Shown in pieces: positions 13,101 through 24,206 of a stretch of 64,000 nt of DNA (position 1 is the first letter of the stretch; every line of letters begins with the position of its first letter). Under the pieces are notes generated by a model. It had not been told where the DNA came from. It ran no database searches and was given only the letters and a program-made list of their open reading frames with translations. This stretch comes from Litoditis marina (lineage: Eukaryota; Nematoda; Chromadorea; Rhabditida; Rhabditidae): positions 3,780,013-3,844,012 of the forward strand of contig OZ038433.1 in assembly GCA_964036275.1 (NCBI GenBank). Reading direction: 5' to 3'. Made by a program: the position numbers and the translations under genes.

Positions 13101-15527
13101 GACAGAACAGAAACGAAAAAGACCGTGACCGAAAAATGAAAATGCACATAAGTACACACATTCAAATGTAAAAAAGTGTGAAAGTTCAAGTTAGGTCAAT
13201 AAAGAAAAATTGGTTGAAGAACGAGAGAGATAGAGAGAGAATAGAAGAGAGAAAAAGCGAGAGAGAAAGAAAGAGAGCACTACTCAAATTCAGTTGGTTT
13301 TTTTTATTTTCTGTTTTCTCTATGTATCTCACGTGCACATGCTCGCCTTTGAATCACTTAATCAATCAAATCAATAAGACAATCCTTACGCAGTTATAAC
13401 GGCAGAGAAGAGTTTTGTGATCATTGTAACTGAGACGATGACGTGCCGTGTCCAGTAAGATTGAGAATGGAGCGGATGTTTTCATCTAAACGCGGCCCTA
13501 GTTGGCAGAGAATTACTGCAACATGATATTGGATCAGAGCCAGAGTTCCTGGTTCAGACCGAGTTTCGAGAGAACATTTCGAGAGAAATTCACTTATCAT
13601 TAAATTTAGTTCGTAGCAAATTAGGGCAAATATCAATTATTAACGTCTAACGAGCGACTTGCTTTGAGATTGAGACCCAACCATCACCTCACCTAGCTGA
13701 ATATCCGGAGTGGCTAACCCGCTAACCATAGAAACTTTAGAGTGGTTACAACACTCTAAGTTCGGACCTAACAAACCGTTTTTCCTACAACAAGAATGAC
13801 TATTACAGAAACAGCCTTGCTTTCTTCTTCACTGCTTGTATTGTGCTATTCTGGGATGTTTTGAGAAGGCATTACTAATGTTATCGACGTCATTTGAGAT
13901 TTTCACGTCAGTCGAATTGGTTTGTCATGTACGTGAGCCACATTTATGTCGAAAACAGAGCTGAATGTTCGATGTATGTTCTCGTATTCTTCTAACCCAG
14001 GCAAAGTGAGCGGGACGGTAGAAGAATTTGCACTTTGAGCGCAGTACTTTTGAAAATAATGTCTAAGTAATGACAGAATTGTTTATAATTACTTACTGAA
14101 GACTTGGAGTTGTCACTCGCAGGTTGATATTTAACTTGAACCGTGGTTCGAATGATGAGAGAATTATTGAGAGGAATGAAAGTTCACGCTTTAGAGACTG
14201 AGTAAATGAGGGGAAAAGTAATGCGTGCGAAATGGCTCTAAATGTCTCAAATATTTGTCAAGCTCTAATTGTCATTACCAGAAGCAGCATTGAGGCCCTC
14301 TTTGTTTTTTCGCCAGTAATCTTTTCTAATACTAGGATGTTACGAATTCATAGCTGCTGCTTGTGAAAAAATATGATTTCTACTAGTAGTATAGGTATAT
14401 CTCTAGAAAAGTAAGTAATAACTGTTGTGTCTTTTGCTGTCTTCTTTGGTGCATTCTCGATGAATTCGCTGTGTTTGATCAAACTTCACCTCAAGTTTGA
14501 TCTGCGATTAGCCACAAGAATGAAGTAACATATCGTTAGTTAAAGACTACAGTTCTTTGATTTCTTCTGTATGGAGAAGTGTGAGTAACTTATGTTTATT
14601 ACAAAGCATTTGTATGTTTTAGGGCTTCCATATAAGTCTTTGCATAGACTCATTGGAGATCATGATGAATTAAGACGTTGTTGTCATGCTGCCAGCAGAT
14701 GTAATTACCAATAACTCAATCCCTCATATGGGCGGCAAAGTAGCCGACGTGCCATGTACAAAGGGGTAGTTTATGCACCCGGCTGCAGAATTGGCTAATC
14801 TTATGAAAATTGGAAGAGGGTTTCAAGAATTATTCGAATACATGTATTCTGATGAACTACAATGCACATCATGTGAGATTACCAATATAAAGAGAGAGAG
14901 AAAGAGAGAGAGAGAGGCAAACAAGATGAGAGCGACAGACATACCACATACAAAAGGGAATGTACAACAGAAATGTAAAGAAAAACGGAAAAATGCAAAG
15001 TGTGCATGTTAGCTCAAAAACCGTTCTGAACCGGACCGAAGTCGTGTCATGACATACACGCTCAGTATCTTTGTTTTCGGCGAGAAATATCATTTGTCAG
15101 AGAACAGCTTTTTCCACTATAGTTCCTATTCTGATCGGCTAATCCGACTGACATTTTCGCACGATGTCTAGAATACGAAGTATTGTACTTTACCTGGGAA
15201 ACCAAGAATCTGTTGACAATTTTCTCAGCTGATTTATCGTGTATAAAATGTGAACTTCGTTGTCTCATTTTAATATTTCAACTTCCTTAAAACGACAGAG
15301 GTCAGAATTCGAAAGGACTGGCACTCGCATTAGGTCCATAAACTGGCGAAAACGCTGTTTCGTATTAGGGGAAGAAGATTAATGAAGTTCTACTGGGTCT
15401 ATGCATTGTCAATTGATAAACTTCCCTCTGAAACTCGAATGTGGAACAATAAGTGCCAGTATACGGTAGATTAATGTCTACATGACAAATTTATTAACGA
15501 CGAATTTCGGCGCCGTAGTTATACTAG

Positions 15528-15655
15528 AAGTAAATTGAATGGTCACGTAAAGTAAGCATTCTAATGAAGAATCGTGCACTCTGTCATTGTACGTTTCTGA
15601 GTTGTGCTGTGTTTAACGTGCATGTTTTACGTGACTACGCAATCGACGAATAGTA
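15528..15655. mobile_element. MITE copy, family of 46745-46886
   Basis: About 125 bp resembles 46745-46886 throughout. Shared words include TTGAATGGTCACGTAAAGT against TTGAATAGTCACGTAGAGTT, GTATTCTAATGA-like sequence, and CTGTGTTTAAC near the 3' side. The ends are inverted, with a CACGT arm and a TACGTGAC arm. This copy is more diverged and has no coding potential. Confidence 0.6.
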
Positions 15656-17008
15656 TAGAAGAAATACTTAAAAGTTAGCTGAAACATTATACTTTCTCAA
15701 GTCATTATCTACTAAGAATCGAGTCTTGTAGTGGTGCTTGGAAAAATACTTGAATCTTTAATATGGTAAAGTTGAGAGACCAGCATTATTTCGGATTGGG
15801 TAAATGTAAATATGAAATATCGCTGTCGCTGCCACTATCGCTGCCTGGGGCTACAATTTCAGATTACGAAACTACGACGTAAAATGAATAGAAGAAAACA
15901 TGTGAGCAATTGAAGGTTGTAATGAGAATTCATCAGTATTCCGTGGAAAAACAACTCGGGGATTAAAAGAAGTGGAAAAACAAACCGTATCCAATAACAA
16001 ACTTATTTGCACAACTAATCAACTGAACAATAGCGAGAATGTTAATTGGAACTTGGGTTTTAGTTCTGAAATACACAATAAGTTTGAAACGTGAGCGAAT
16101 GTCATATTTTAGATACTTTATGAAACGTTTCAATTGCCTTAGGGTGATTGCAACTCAACTAACTGTCGTTATGAAGGGTCAACGACTTGTTCATAAATCA
16201 AAGTCATTGCCAATGTATGGATCCATTATCCCAATCTGAGAAATTTGAACGTTATAGAATAAAAACTCCCTAACAACGACGAGTTTTACCATCAAACAAA
16301 TTGTGTCATCTATAAACCATCTGAAGTTTCGAAAAAAATCCGAGAAAATCTCCCTTCATCTTTTTCGTTTGCGTTTGTCTGTCCAACCCACCTTTCCCGG
16401 ACGGTTTCCTGAAAACGGTTCAAACAGGCTTTCCATGAACTATTGTTGACCGGAAGTTGGAAACGTGTGCACTTTCACGTCCATTTAGAGGGTGAAGAAA
16501 GGAAAGAGATCATTCCTATCTACTCTACTCGTCTCGGAAGGTTGCTCCATTCTTCACTAACGAAGAGGTAGGCCACCAGCTCTCTTCGACTATTTTCGTT
16601 TTCAGATTATAAACCACCTTGAGCAACACAAGCGCGATTCAGATGTACGATGTGCTCACCTTATTCTTAGCGCAAATGATGTACCAGTAAACAAGGCACT
16701 GAGAACTGACGTTGTCCGTGGAAGTCTGTTTAACACTAAACTTACCACTCGATTGTTTTACTACTGTTTTCATCACAGTACTATGTTCATAGGGAGTGAG
16801 ATATAAAACTAAGACTGATAGTTATTTCAATTTCTTATTTGACCACACTTTGAAAACCGGTATTTGTGAGGTGTTGTGAAACAACTCCAAAAATTTTTGG
16901 AACTACTATAGAGATTGTCTCGGAATTCTACTGATTAAAAGAACACGAAAACCCAAGACTCGTCGTTGAAAAAGATCCTATCTGTACCCTCATCATAATT
17001 TCTTACAG

Positions 17009-20000
17009 ATGGCACCGGAGCCGAAAAAAAGCAAACCTTCCCACAAGAAGAAGCGTCGTGTCTATGGCAATGAGATAAGTGTGGAGGAACCAGAAGAACC
17101 CAGCACCCAGAAGAAGGTAAACATGTTTACCTATATGCAGTTTTTGGATTATTCTTTTTTCCGGGTGAGCACCTAAACGAAAACTGGCAGAAAGTTTAGA
17201 TGTGATGTCTTGGGGCCGAGTGGTCGAGTGGTTAGCGTCCAGCTGTTGTTCCACTAAACTGGGTTCGATTCCCAGTCGCCGCACAATCAGAAAACGGTGA
17301 ACCGCATGATCTGTCATCATAAATAGCTCTTATGCATTTCACCACTCTTCACGAACTGTCGTGAACGGTTGATATTGATCCTGGGTCTTTTTTACCATAA
17401 GAATAAAATGAACTGTTAAAATAGGCCATACAGAAAATTAAGAGCACAGTTCGACAACGGAAAAGTACGGCGAAACCGGGAGGTTCTGCCGTGATGGAAG
17501 TGAAGCAAAGTGCCGCCAAACAGAATGCCGAGATAGAAAAGGCCATCGAAAAGTTCCTCGAAAATATGACCGAACTGGGTACGTACCGTCCGTTCCACGC
17601 ACTTCTAACACGTTAAAGCATGACTTCAGAACTTTCAAACCTGTAAACCGGTTCTGACGTGTATCAGTTTTCGGACCGCTTTTCTCGAGAAACTCGAGAT
17701 ACAGAACTACTAAAAACTAAACTGAAAATCTCAAAAAACGTTCCAAACATGTTGTCCTATTTCGTTTTATGTACAGTAAAGAATTTTATCTTCTACAGTC
17801 AGACTACTCACTTCACCACAACGTAATACTTACAAGTTTTAAAATGTTTTTTAAGGTGTGGAGGGCCTTCGCTCGTTGTTCAACAAGGAGCTTCTCAATT
17901 GTTGTCCTCCCGGAAAGGCAACTGCATTCGAGGCGAACACCAGCAAGAACAGATATGTGGTAAGTGAAGAAGTATATTTGGCAACTAAACTTGATCAAAA
18001 ATGTGGTTATATGTTCTAGGTCCAGCTCAAGCTTCTGAACAACTATCAACGCTAGTTACATACCTCATTAACGGCAAAGACCATGATTTCTTCTTATTCA
18101 TATTACTTCAACGTTGCACTATGAAAAAAAGTCTGTTTCACGGAACAATAGCCCTCTACAGTGAGATGATAAAACTTTTATAAGACTTCATCATACCTTG
18201 TAAGTGTTGTACATAGTTTAAACTTTGTGATTTCGTTTTCCACTTCGGGTACTACAAGCATACAAAACAGTGAATCTTAAATTCTGTTTGTTGACTAGAT
18301 AGTTGCGTTTAAATTTTTGAAAAATTACTGTAGAAAGTCATCGATTGGTGAAACGAATTATACCAACTCATCTTAACATCAGTTTTAACCTGAATGTGTT
18401 TTCACATAACTAATTGTGAACCAAACCACATTGTGCTCCTCTAACATGTAACCCGTTATTGCAGGACGTGGTCTGTCTGGAAGATAGTCGGGTGAAGCTG
18501 ACTCTGGATGTTCCCCCTGCCACAGACTACATCCATGCCAATTGGGTCAAGTTCGACAAGTACGACCGCAAATTCATCGCCACACAGGTTCGTTATTCAG
18601 GGTAAACAATCAAAAAAAAACTGCTCAATTGAAAACATGGTAGTAGTCACTTATCAAAAAATCACTTAGTTTGCATGTTTCGACCTGCTGTGTTCATTTT
18701 TCGAAAAATTTGAAAAATTGTGCTGTTTAACACCATACTACAAACACTAAGTAATGTAAAATAATGTAAGTATGTAATGTATGTAATGTAAGTAAGGCTA
18801 TGTGGCTATATAATGTTGGTGGCTATGTAATGTTAAATGAAATGAAATAATTTTTTTTATATTCAAGTAATGTAAGTAGGTGGTATACAAAGCGATGTCG
18901 AAGTGGAATCAAAATACTCGGTATCTTCTATCTTCTGTCTTCTATCTTCTATCTTCTGGAATGCTATCTTCTGGAATCTTCCGTGTATTTCGACTTCGAC
19001 CATAATAATTGAGTTTGTACGGTCATTAGGTTGTGGTGAACTTCAAAACATTGGTTTCAACAACAAAGTTCTAAGATTCATAAGGAACAACGTCACAATT
19101 TTGATATTTTCAGGGTCCACTAGACGATACCACCGAGGATTTCTGGCGTATGATCTTCCAGGAGCAGTGCCCCACCATCCTCAATCTAACCAAGGTGATA
19201 GGGCATAGTTCTGAGTTTTCGCGGTTCAGCATCAAATCGCAATATTTTCTCGGCTTTGAAGTTTTTCACACTAGTTTCTCTATTAATTTCATCGTTCGTT
19301 TGATATAATAACCTATGTGCAGTGTGCACAGTCATACTGAACATTTCCGGTCTTATCCTACTGTCGTTTAGCTGAATAACTCGCTAGGTTTTAACTCCTA
19401 GTTTGCAGTGCGTTGAGGACGGAAAGGCGAAATGTGCACACTACTGGCCGGAAGGTGCCCAAGGGGCGTATAAAACGTACGGAAAGATGTTCGTAAACAT
19501 CAAGAAGGTGGACGATGAGAACAAAGTAACCATCTACACGTTGGAAGTGCTACCCGAAGGCTGTTCGAACAGTCTCATCGGTTGGTTTTCAGTCGACTAA
19601 CTATGGACTGAAACACACCAACCAATACAGCACAATCCTCTCTCACAGTCTTAGTATAGGAATGACACACTCTTAGTCATAGTATAGGAGTCACACTCTT
19701 AGTGGTAACAGCACTTATAGGGCTCGCTTAGTATAGGAATGAGAGGAATTGGTCTGTTCTGCAGTGATTGTAGTTTGATCACGCTGCTCTGAATCCGTGA
19801 AACGCAGACTATCGTGAAAAATCAAACTACAACTCGTATAGTTCATTTCACCAATCGATGACTTTCTACAGTAATATTTCAAAAATGCAAACGCATTTAT
19901 CTAGTCAACAAACAGAATCTAAGATTCACTGTTTTGTATGCTTGTAGTACCCGAAGTGGAAAACGAAATCACAAAGTTTAAACAATGTACAACACCTACA

Positions 20001-21468
20001 AGATATTATGAATTCACTTAAAAGTTTTATAATCTTACTGTAGAGGGCTATTGTTTCGTGAAACAGACTATATATTGTCTGTCCCTATAACAGAGAATAA
20101 CAGATTGAGCCATTGAGCTGTGCAGGAACAAGGAGAAATTTTCATTTTCATTTTTCACTGACTTTATATCCCCCTCTCTCCATTATTACCACCAGAGACA
20201 TTATATTATTATTATATTATATTATTTGATTTATTATTCCAGTGAAAATGATCCACGTGGAGGGTTGGCCTGACCGCGGGGTCCCTCTGTCGGGAATGAT
20301 GGTTCTTCGACTCATCAGAATGATTGCCACCGTCAGTTGATTTTTCTCCATTTTTAACGATTTGAAAAACACATCTGAAAAACCGTTTTTCAATTTTCAT
20401 ATTCTTCGATTACCAATTCTCATCCATTTCTATTCCTTTTCATTCATATAATACTCTTCACTAATTTTTTTGAATGTGAGTTGTAAAGTTAAAGTTTTAA
20501 AATTCGCATTTGGAAAAACGCTCGAATTCTACAGAAAAATGAATACTAGGGTACTTTGTAGATCACTTTTATCAAGATCGCTGGGAAAGTCAGAAGTCAG
20601 TGAATAAAACTGTTATCTTTCACGCTCTTCGACTTTTCCGTGAGACAGATAATTGGTCAAATTTTTATTCTGGAAACATTCCAGGCAGACCCTCTGGCCT
20701 CCGGTCCGGTGGTTATCCACTGTTCTGCCGGTGTCGGTAGGACCGGAACCATGATGATGATCGACGTTTTGCTCCATCGACTCTTTAAGCACGGACAAGT
20801 TATCGATAAGGATGTGGTGAGACATTTTATAATCAATTTGGAGTAAATTGACAGCGTTTGTTACAAAAGCTTACTTTTCACAACGTTGAGCGTGTAAATG
20901 ACGTCTCAATGTTATGAGTATCGTAGTGTCCTAGTTGAATTCGCAGTTGTGCCGTTTACGAATCTCGTACACTGTAGTCGAGAAATGTAATCAGTGGAAG
21001 ATTACCACAGTTTTCCTAGACAACTTCTTGTTTTTCAAATCAATCCCTTGTTTCAGTTGTCGGAGACGTTCAAATGTATGCGTGGCCAGCGTGCATCGTG
21101 CATTCAGAAGGAGGGGCAATTCGTGTTCATCGTTGCTTGCGTCATGGACTATCTAGCGGTTCGTTACATCACAATCGTACAGTGAAGAGTTCATTACACT
21201 AGCGAGAAAGAAGAGAAAGAGAGAGAGAGAGGAAAAGTGTGAGAGGGAGGAAGTTTTAATTAGAATCAGGACAAGATGTTCAGAGACAACAGTGAAATAA
21301 ATAGAAGGGGTTATGTTTCATTTTATGTTTTTTTAGTGTTAATTCCTACAATAGTCTGTTGTAAAAGATGCGTATTGATTTCAGGCCCGTTTCCCGATTC
21401 CGCAGGTCAAAGATCGCTGTTTGAAGTTCCGCGAGGAGTTCAAGGCTTCGGATCTGGCCACCAACTGA
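17009..21468 (+). CDS. Protein tyrosine phosphatase (classical PTP, nematode sperm-type?)
   Basis: Ten exons (17009-17116, 17434-17578, 17856-17959, 18465-18587, 19114-19194, 19409-19580, 20243-20331, 20685-20816, 21057-21158, 21385-21468) splice in phase to 1,140 nt, or 379 aa. A Lys/Arg-rich N-terminus precedes one PTP domain. Visible landmarks are [15 protein letters not shown] (catalytic-acid loop, Asp about residue 255) and [13 protein letters not shown] (nucleophile Cys about 287, Arg about 293), followed by a Q-loop-like region with [14 protein letters not shown]. By family knowledge it hydrolyses phosphotyrosine in the cytoplasm, and all catalytic residues are present. There is no transmembrane segment. 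The acceptor TTCTTACAG abuts the ATG, suggesting a trans-spliced leader. AATAAA lies at 21516. Small single-domain PTPs are greatly expanded in nematodes and often sperm-enriched; that role here is inferred. Confidence 0.9.
17216..17284 (+). repeat. tRNA-like sequence in PTP intron 1
   Basis: GAGTGGTTAGCG (box A-like) and GGGTTCGATTCCCAG (box B with a perfect 5-bp T stem) are spaced as in a tRNA. The acceptor ends pair only partly (GGGGCCG with TCGCCGC) and the anticodon stem does not close. I read it as a tRNA pseudogene or SINE head rather than a working tRNA. Confidence 0.5.
18755..18985. repeat. Simple repeats in PTP intron 4
   Basis: Interrupted ATGTAAGT and TATGTAATG repeats at about 18755-18875 are followed by a TATCTTCT array at about 18925-18985. 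Confidence 0.7.
19769..19832. mobile_element. Intronic 64-bp fold-back repeat (TGTAGTTTGATC ends)
   Basis: TGTAGTTTGATC at the left and its complement-type end ATCAAACTACAA at the right bracket 64 bp in PTP intron 6. The size and inverted ends indicate a very small MITE. Confidence 0.65.
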
Positions 21469-22149
21469 GAGTTCATCTACATGTATACGAAATACCATGT
21501 CACGTGTTTTCGTCCAATAAACGTGAACAATTGATTTCTTATGCCGAAAATCGATAAAAAGTTAAAAGAATAATTGAAATGTCGCTAGACAATAGTAAAC
21601 AATAATGGATGAAAAAGCAAAGTTATATTTAGTTACAAAGTAATATATTCTTTTTCGACTTATCTAAATTATTTATTTTTAGCCATTTCTCGTGGTTTTC
21701 TCCACTTTAAAAAAGAAGTGACAACAAGAGCTGAATTCAAATGATATGTTGAAACAATCACGACAATGAATTCTGTATTTTTATTTCTACTTTTCTCTTT
21801 GTTGTTTTTCTTTTTTCTTGTATTCGTTCAAATATATAAGACGACCAATTTCAAAATTTTCACAAAATCTGGCTTTTTCACAGATTTACAGCTTTTTCTG
21901 TGAAGTAAATAGAAAAATCGGGTTTTACTTGTTTTACGCGATTTTCTGTGAAATTGTACCCTATTCTAACAATATTGGCAGATTTCACGCAATCGGGCCA
22001 AATCTGGAAATATATAGAGAATTTCAATATGAAATATTTATTGTTCGAACCATTGAGATTTTCAATTGAAATTTTTACTATAGATATTTTCAATAGGAAA
22101 TATCCATAATAGAGAATTCCAATTGAAATTTTCTATGGTAATCAGTGGA

Positions 22150-22240
22150 TTGCAGCAAAACTTGTAACCACTGGAATCGAACCTGCGACCTTGTGGTTAT
22201 TAAGTGTGCACTCTACCACTGCGCCACGAGAGCACATATC
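22150..22240 (-). repeat. tRNA-like module, minus strand
   Basis: Read on the minus strand it contains GTGGCGCAGTGGTAGAGTGC (box A region), then TAATAACCACAAGGTCG and CAGGTTCGATTCC (box B). The internal promoter elements look intact, but the anticodon and acceptor stems do not pair, which points to a decayed tRNA-derived sequence rather than a functional gene. Confidence 0.55.
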
Positions 22241-22317
22241 AGGGCAGACACTGCGCATAGTTGAGAATTGATGCCGCATTGAGTGGAGGCTTCCTATCTC
22301 TCTGAAGAGATATGTCA

Positions 22318-22385
22318 CAATAGCGCAGCGGCTAGTGAGTCGGACTACAAAACTGAGGGCGCAGGTTCGAATCCTTTCACGGAAT
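22318..22385 (+). repeat. tRNA-like module, plus strand
   Basis: ATAGCGCAGCGGCTAGTGAG (box A-like) and CGCAGGTTCGAATCC (box B) sit 30-40 bp apart. The acceptor arms do not match. It lies inside the TIR element, opposite in orientation to the neighbouring module. Confidence 0.5.
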
Positions 22386-22923
22386 ATTTTGTTCACATAC
22401 TTCGCTAATATAAACTATGAATATTCCGTATTGAAATTATTCATAGTTAAAGGTGAAACTACATTTGTGAATAATTATTTTGGTTATGAAATATTTCAAT
22501 TGAAATTATTCATAATGGAAAATTTCAATTGAAATTATTTATAATGGAACATTTCAATACGAATTCACCATATGAGTGTCTCTTATTGATAATTTCAATT
22601 GCTATTCTCTATGAGTACCAAACACGCTGTCCTCATAGACAATCTGAAGAAATGCCTCGAATCGGGTTTTCCTATTAAATTGTAGCCTCTATATTTGTTT
22701 CACAGAAAGTGTTGTAAATCTGTGAAAAAGCCGAATTTTGTGAAAAGTTTGAAATTCGTCGTCTTCTATTCTCTAGTTATTGCAATTCGATCAGTAAAGA
22801 GTATTAGTTGTGGAACAGACTGAACAATGGCAGTGACCACTTTTTCATTTCTTCATTCGATTGAAACTGGAACCAAACTCCCTTTCGTTACTGAAACCGG
22901 CGGGAAAAAGTACCAACCTCTCC

Positions 22924-22930
22924 TATAAAA
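22924..22930 (+). promoter_or_regulatory. TATA box of the collagen gene
   Basis: TATAAAA lies 33 bp before the collagen ATG at 22963. With the usual 25-30 bp spacing to the transcription start, the untranslated leader would be only about 10 nt. Confidence 0.6.
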
Positions 22931-22962
22931 GGAATATTGTCCCTTCCATCAACAGGTCTATC

Positions 22963-24206
22963 ATGGAGTCTGACAGCAGACTGAAAGCGTACCGCTTCGT
23001 TGCCTATTCGGCGGTAGCTTTCTCCGTGGTGTCGGTACTTTCAGTCTGTGTCACTCTCCCAATGGTCTACAACTATGTCCATGGAGTGAAACAGCAGATC
23101 AACAATGAAGTCATGTTTTGCAAGGCTAGTTTTGACTCATTTCTCTTAGTTCATGAAACTTTCGAGTACAATACCTGAATTTCTGTTGTTGGTTGACTAA
23201 AAATGTATCTCGTTTTCGGCATCTAGTGAACATTGAATTACAGTTTTTTCTTATCAATGTTACCCTATTTTCTACCCTATGACACTAACAAACATTTGTA
23301 TTATCTTGAACAACCCTCATTGTTAAGGGTTCGGCCAAATCGATCTGGTCCGAGGTGACAACCATCAAGGAGACTCCTGCCAACCGTACCGCCCGTCAGG
23401 CCAGTTACGTCGATGAACCAATAATCGGAAATGTCAACTCCCAAGTGAACTCCGGAGGGTCTTGTGACGGTTGCTGCATGCCAGGACCTCCCGGTGGATC
23501 CGGAACTCCCGGTAAACCCGGACGTCCCGGAAAGCCTGGAGCACCCGGTATTCCCGGAAATCCCGGAAGACCTCCCCAGAGCCCTTGCGAGCCCCTCACT
23601 CCTCCTCCCTGCAAACCTTGTCCCCCTGGACCCCCTGGACCTCCCGGATCTCCTGGAGCACCTGGTGATGCTGGATCTCCCGGTAGCCCCGGACAAGCTG
23701 GAGGAAGTGCTCCTCCCGGTGCACCTGGACCCAAGGGTCGTCCCGGACCCAACGGGAACCCTGGTCGTCCCGGAGCTCCCGGTAGACCTGGACAAGATGC
23801 TCGTGGTGGACCCGTGGTTCCCGGACCACCTGGACCCGCAGGAAACCCTGGACCAGCTGGACCTCCCGGTCAGCCCGGAAACCCCGGAAGCGGTGGACAG
23901 CCCGGTATGTTATCATTTTTTTATTTGAAAAAAAGCACTCATAGAACACATTCAGAGAACAGTAACATTACGTAAACTATCACCGCAAAACTATTCATGT
24001 AATGTGTAGTTTAACTTTTCTCAATTCTAGGTCGCCCCGGACCCAAGGGACCTCCCGGACCCAACGGCCAGCCCGGATCTGCCGGTAACCCAGGTGCTCC
24101 CGGAAACCCTGGACCCTCCGGAGGTGGTGGAGAAAAGGGAATCTGCCCCAAATACTGCGCCATCGACGGTGGAGTCTTCTTTGAGGACGGAACCAGACGT
24201 CGTTAA
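22963..24206 (+). CDS. Cuticle collagen
   Basis: Three exons, 22963-23124, 23328-23904 and 24031-24206, give 915 nt or 304 aa. The N-terminus is cytosolic followed by a signal-anchor segment (about residues 14-36, [16 protein letters not shown]). Then come the conserved NNEVMFCK region, a subtilisin-type site RTAR (74-77), a small Cys knot (CDGCC), interrupted Gly-X-Y repeats rich in GPPGP, a CKPC-type break, and the C-terminus [18 protein letters not shown], characteristic of nematode cuticle collagens. The product is secreted by hypodermis, cleaved, trimerised and cross-linked into cuticle. Keeping the conserved MFCK motif requires a GC donor (AAG/GCTAGT) for intron 1; a GT donor at 23109 would also keep frame but lose five residues. 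The intron 1 acceptor is TTAAG. AATAAA is at 24258. Confidence 0.93.

Larger units (their letters stand above)
4706..17008. other. Long gene-poor interval
   Basis: Roughly 12 kb in which I find no exon set with consistent splice phases or coding-like codon use. The short open frames are AT-biased and do not chain. What I do see are repeats: a TIR element at 5493-5671, a TGTAGTTTGA-ended copy at 7092-7175, direct duplications near 8820 and 10080, a CTCACGTGA array at 9340-9425, and a MITE copy near 15528-15655. The last few hundred bases before 17009 probably hold the phosphatase promoter and leader, but no motif is clear. Divergent or single small exons could be missed. Confidence 0.4.
21837..22766. 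mobile_element. TIR element carrying two tRNA-like sequences
   Basis: The left end (about 21837-21905, TATAAGACGACCAATTTCAA onward) matches the reverse complement of the right end (about 22690-22766) for about 65 bp with a few mismatches. Both contain the word CTTTTTCACAGATTTACA. The interior has repeated TTTCAATTGAAATTAT palindromes (22490-22560) and two tRNA-like modules at 22150-22240 (-) and 22318-22385 (+). No transposase frame is visible. The termini begin like the element at 2955 (TATAAGACG), so the two may share a mobilising enzyme. Confidence 0.8.

Noticed and set aside
13725..13775. Short stem TTAGAGTG/CACTCTAA as a structured RNA
   Set aside because: Eight base pairs alone are expected by chance in this much AT-rich sequence.
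17216..17284. Functional tRNA gene in PTP intron 1
   Set aside because: Box A and B and the T stem look good, but the anticodon stem does not close and the acceptor stem has two mismatches in seven pairs.
23301..23949. Long frames in other frames and on the minus strand over the collagen gene
   Set aside because: They are translations of the Gly-X-Y repeat in wrong frames; the plus-strand frame has the collagen landmarks.
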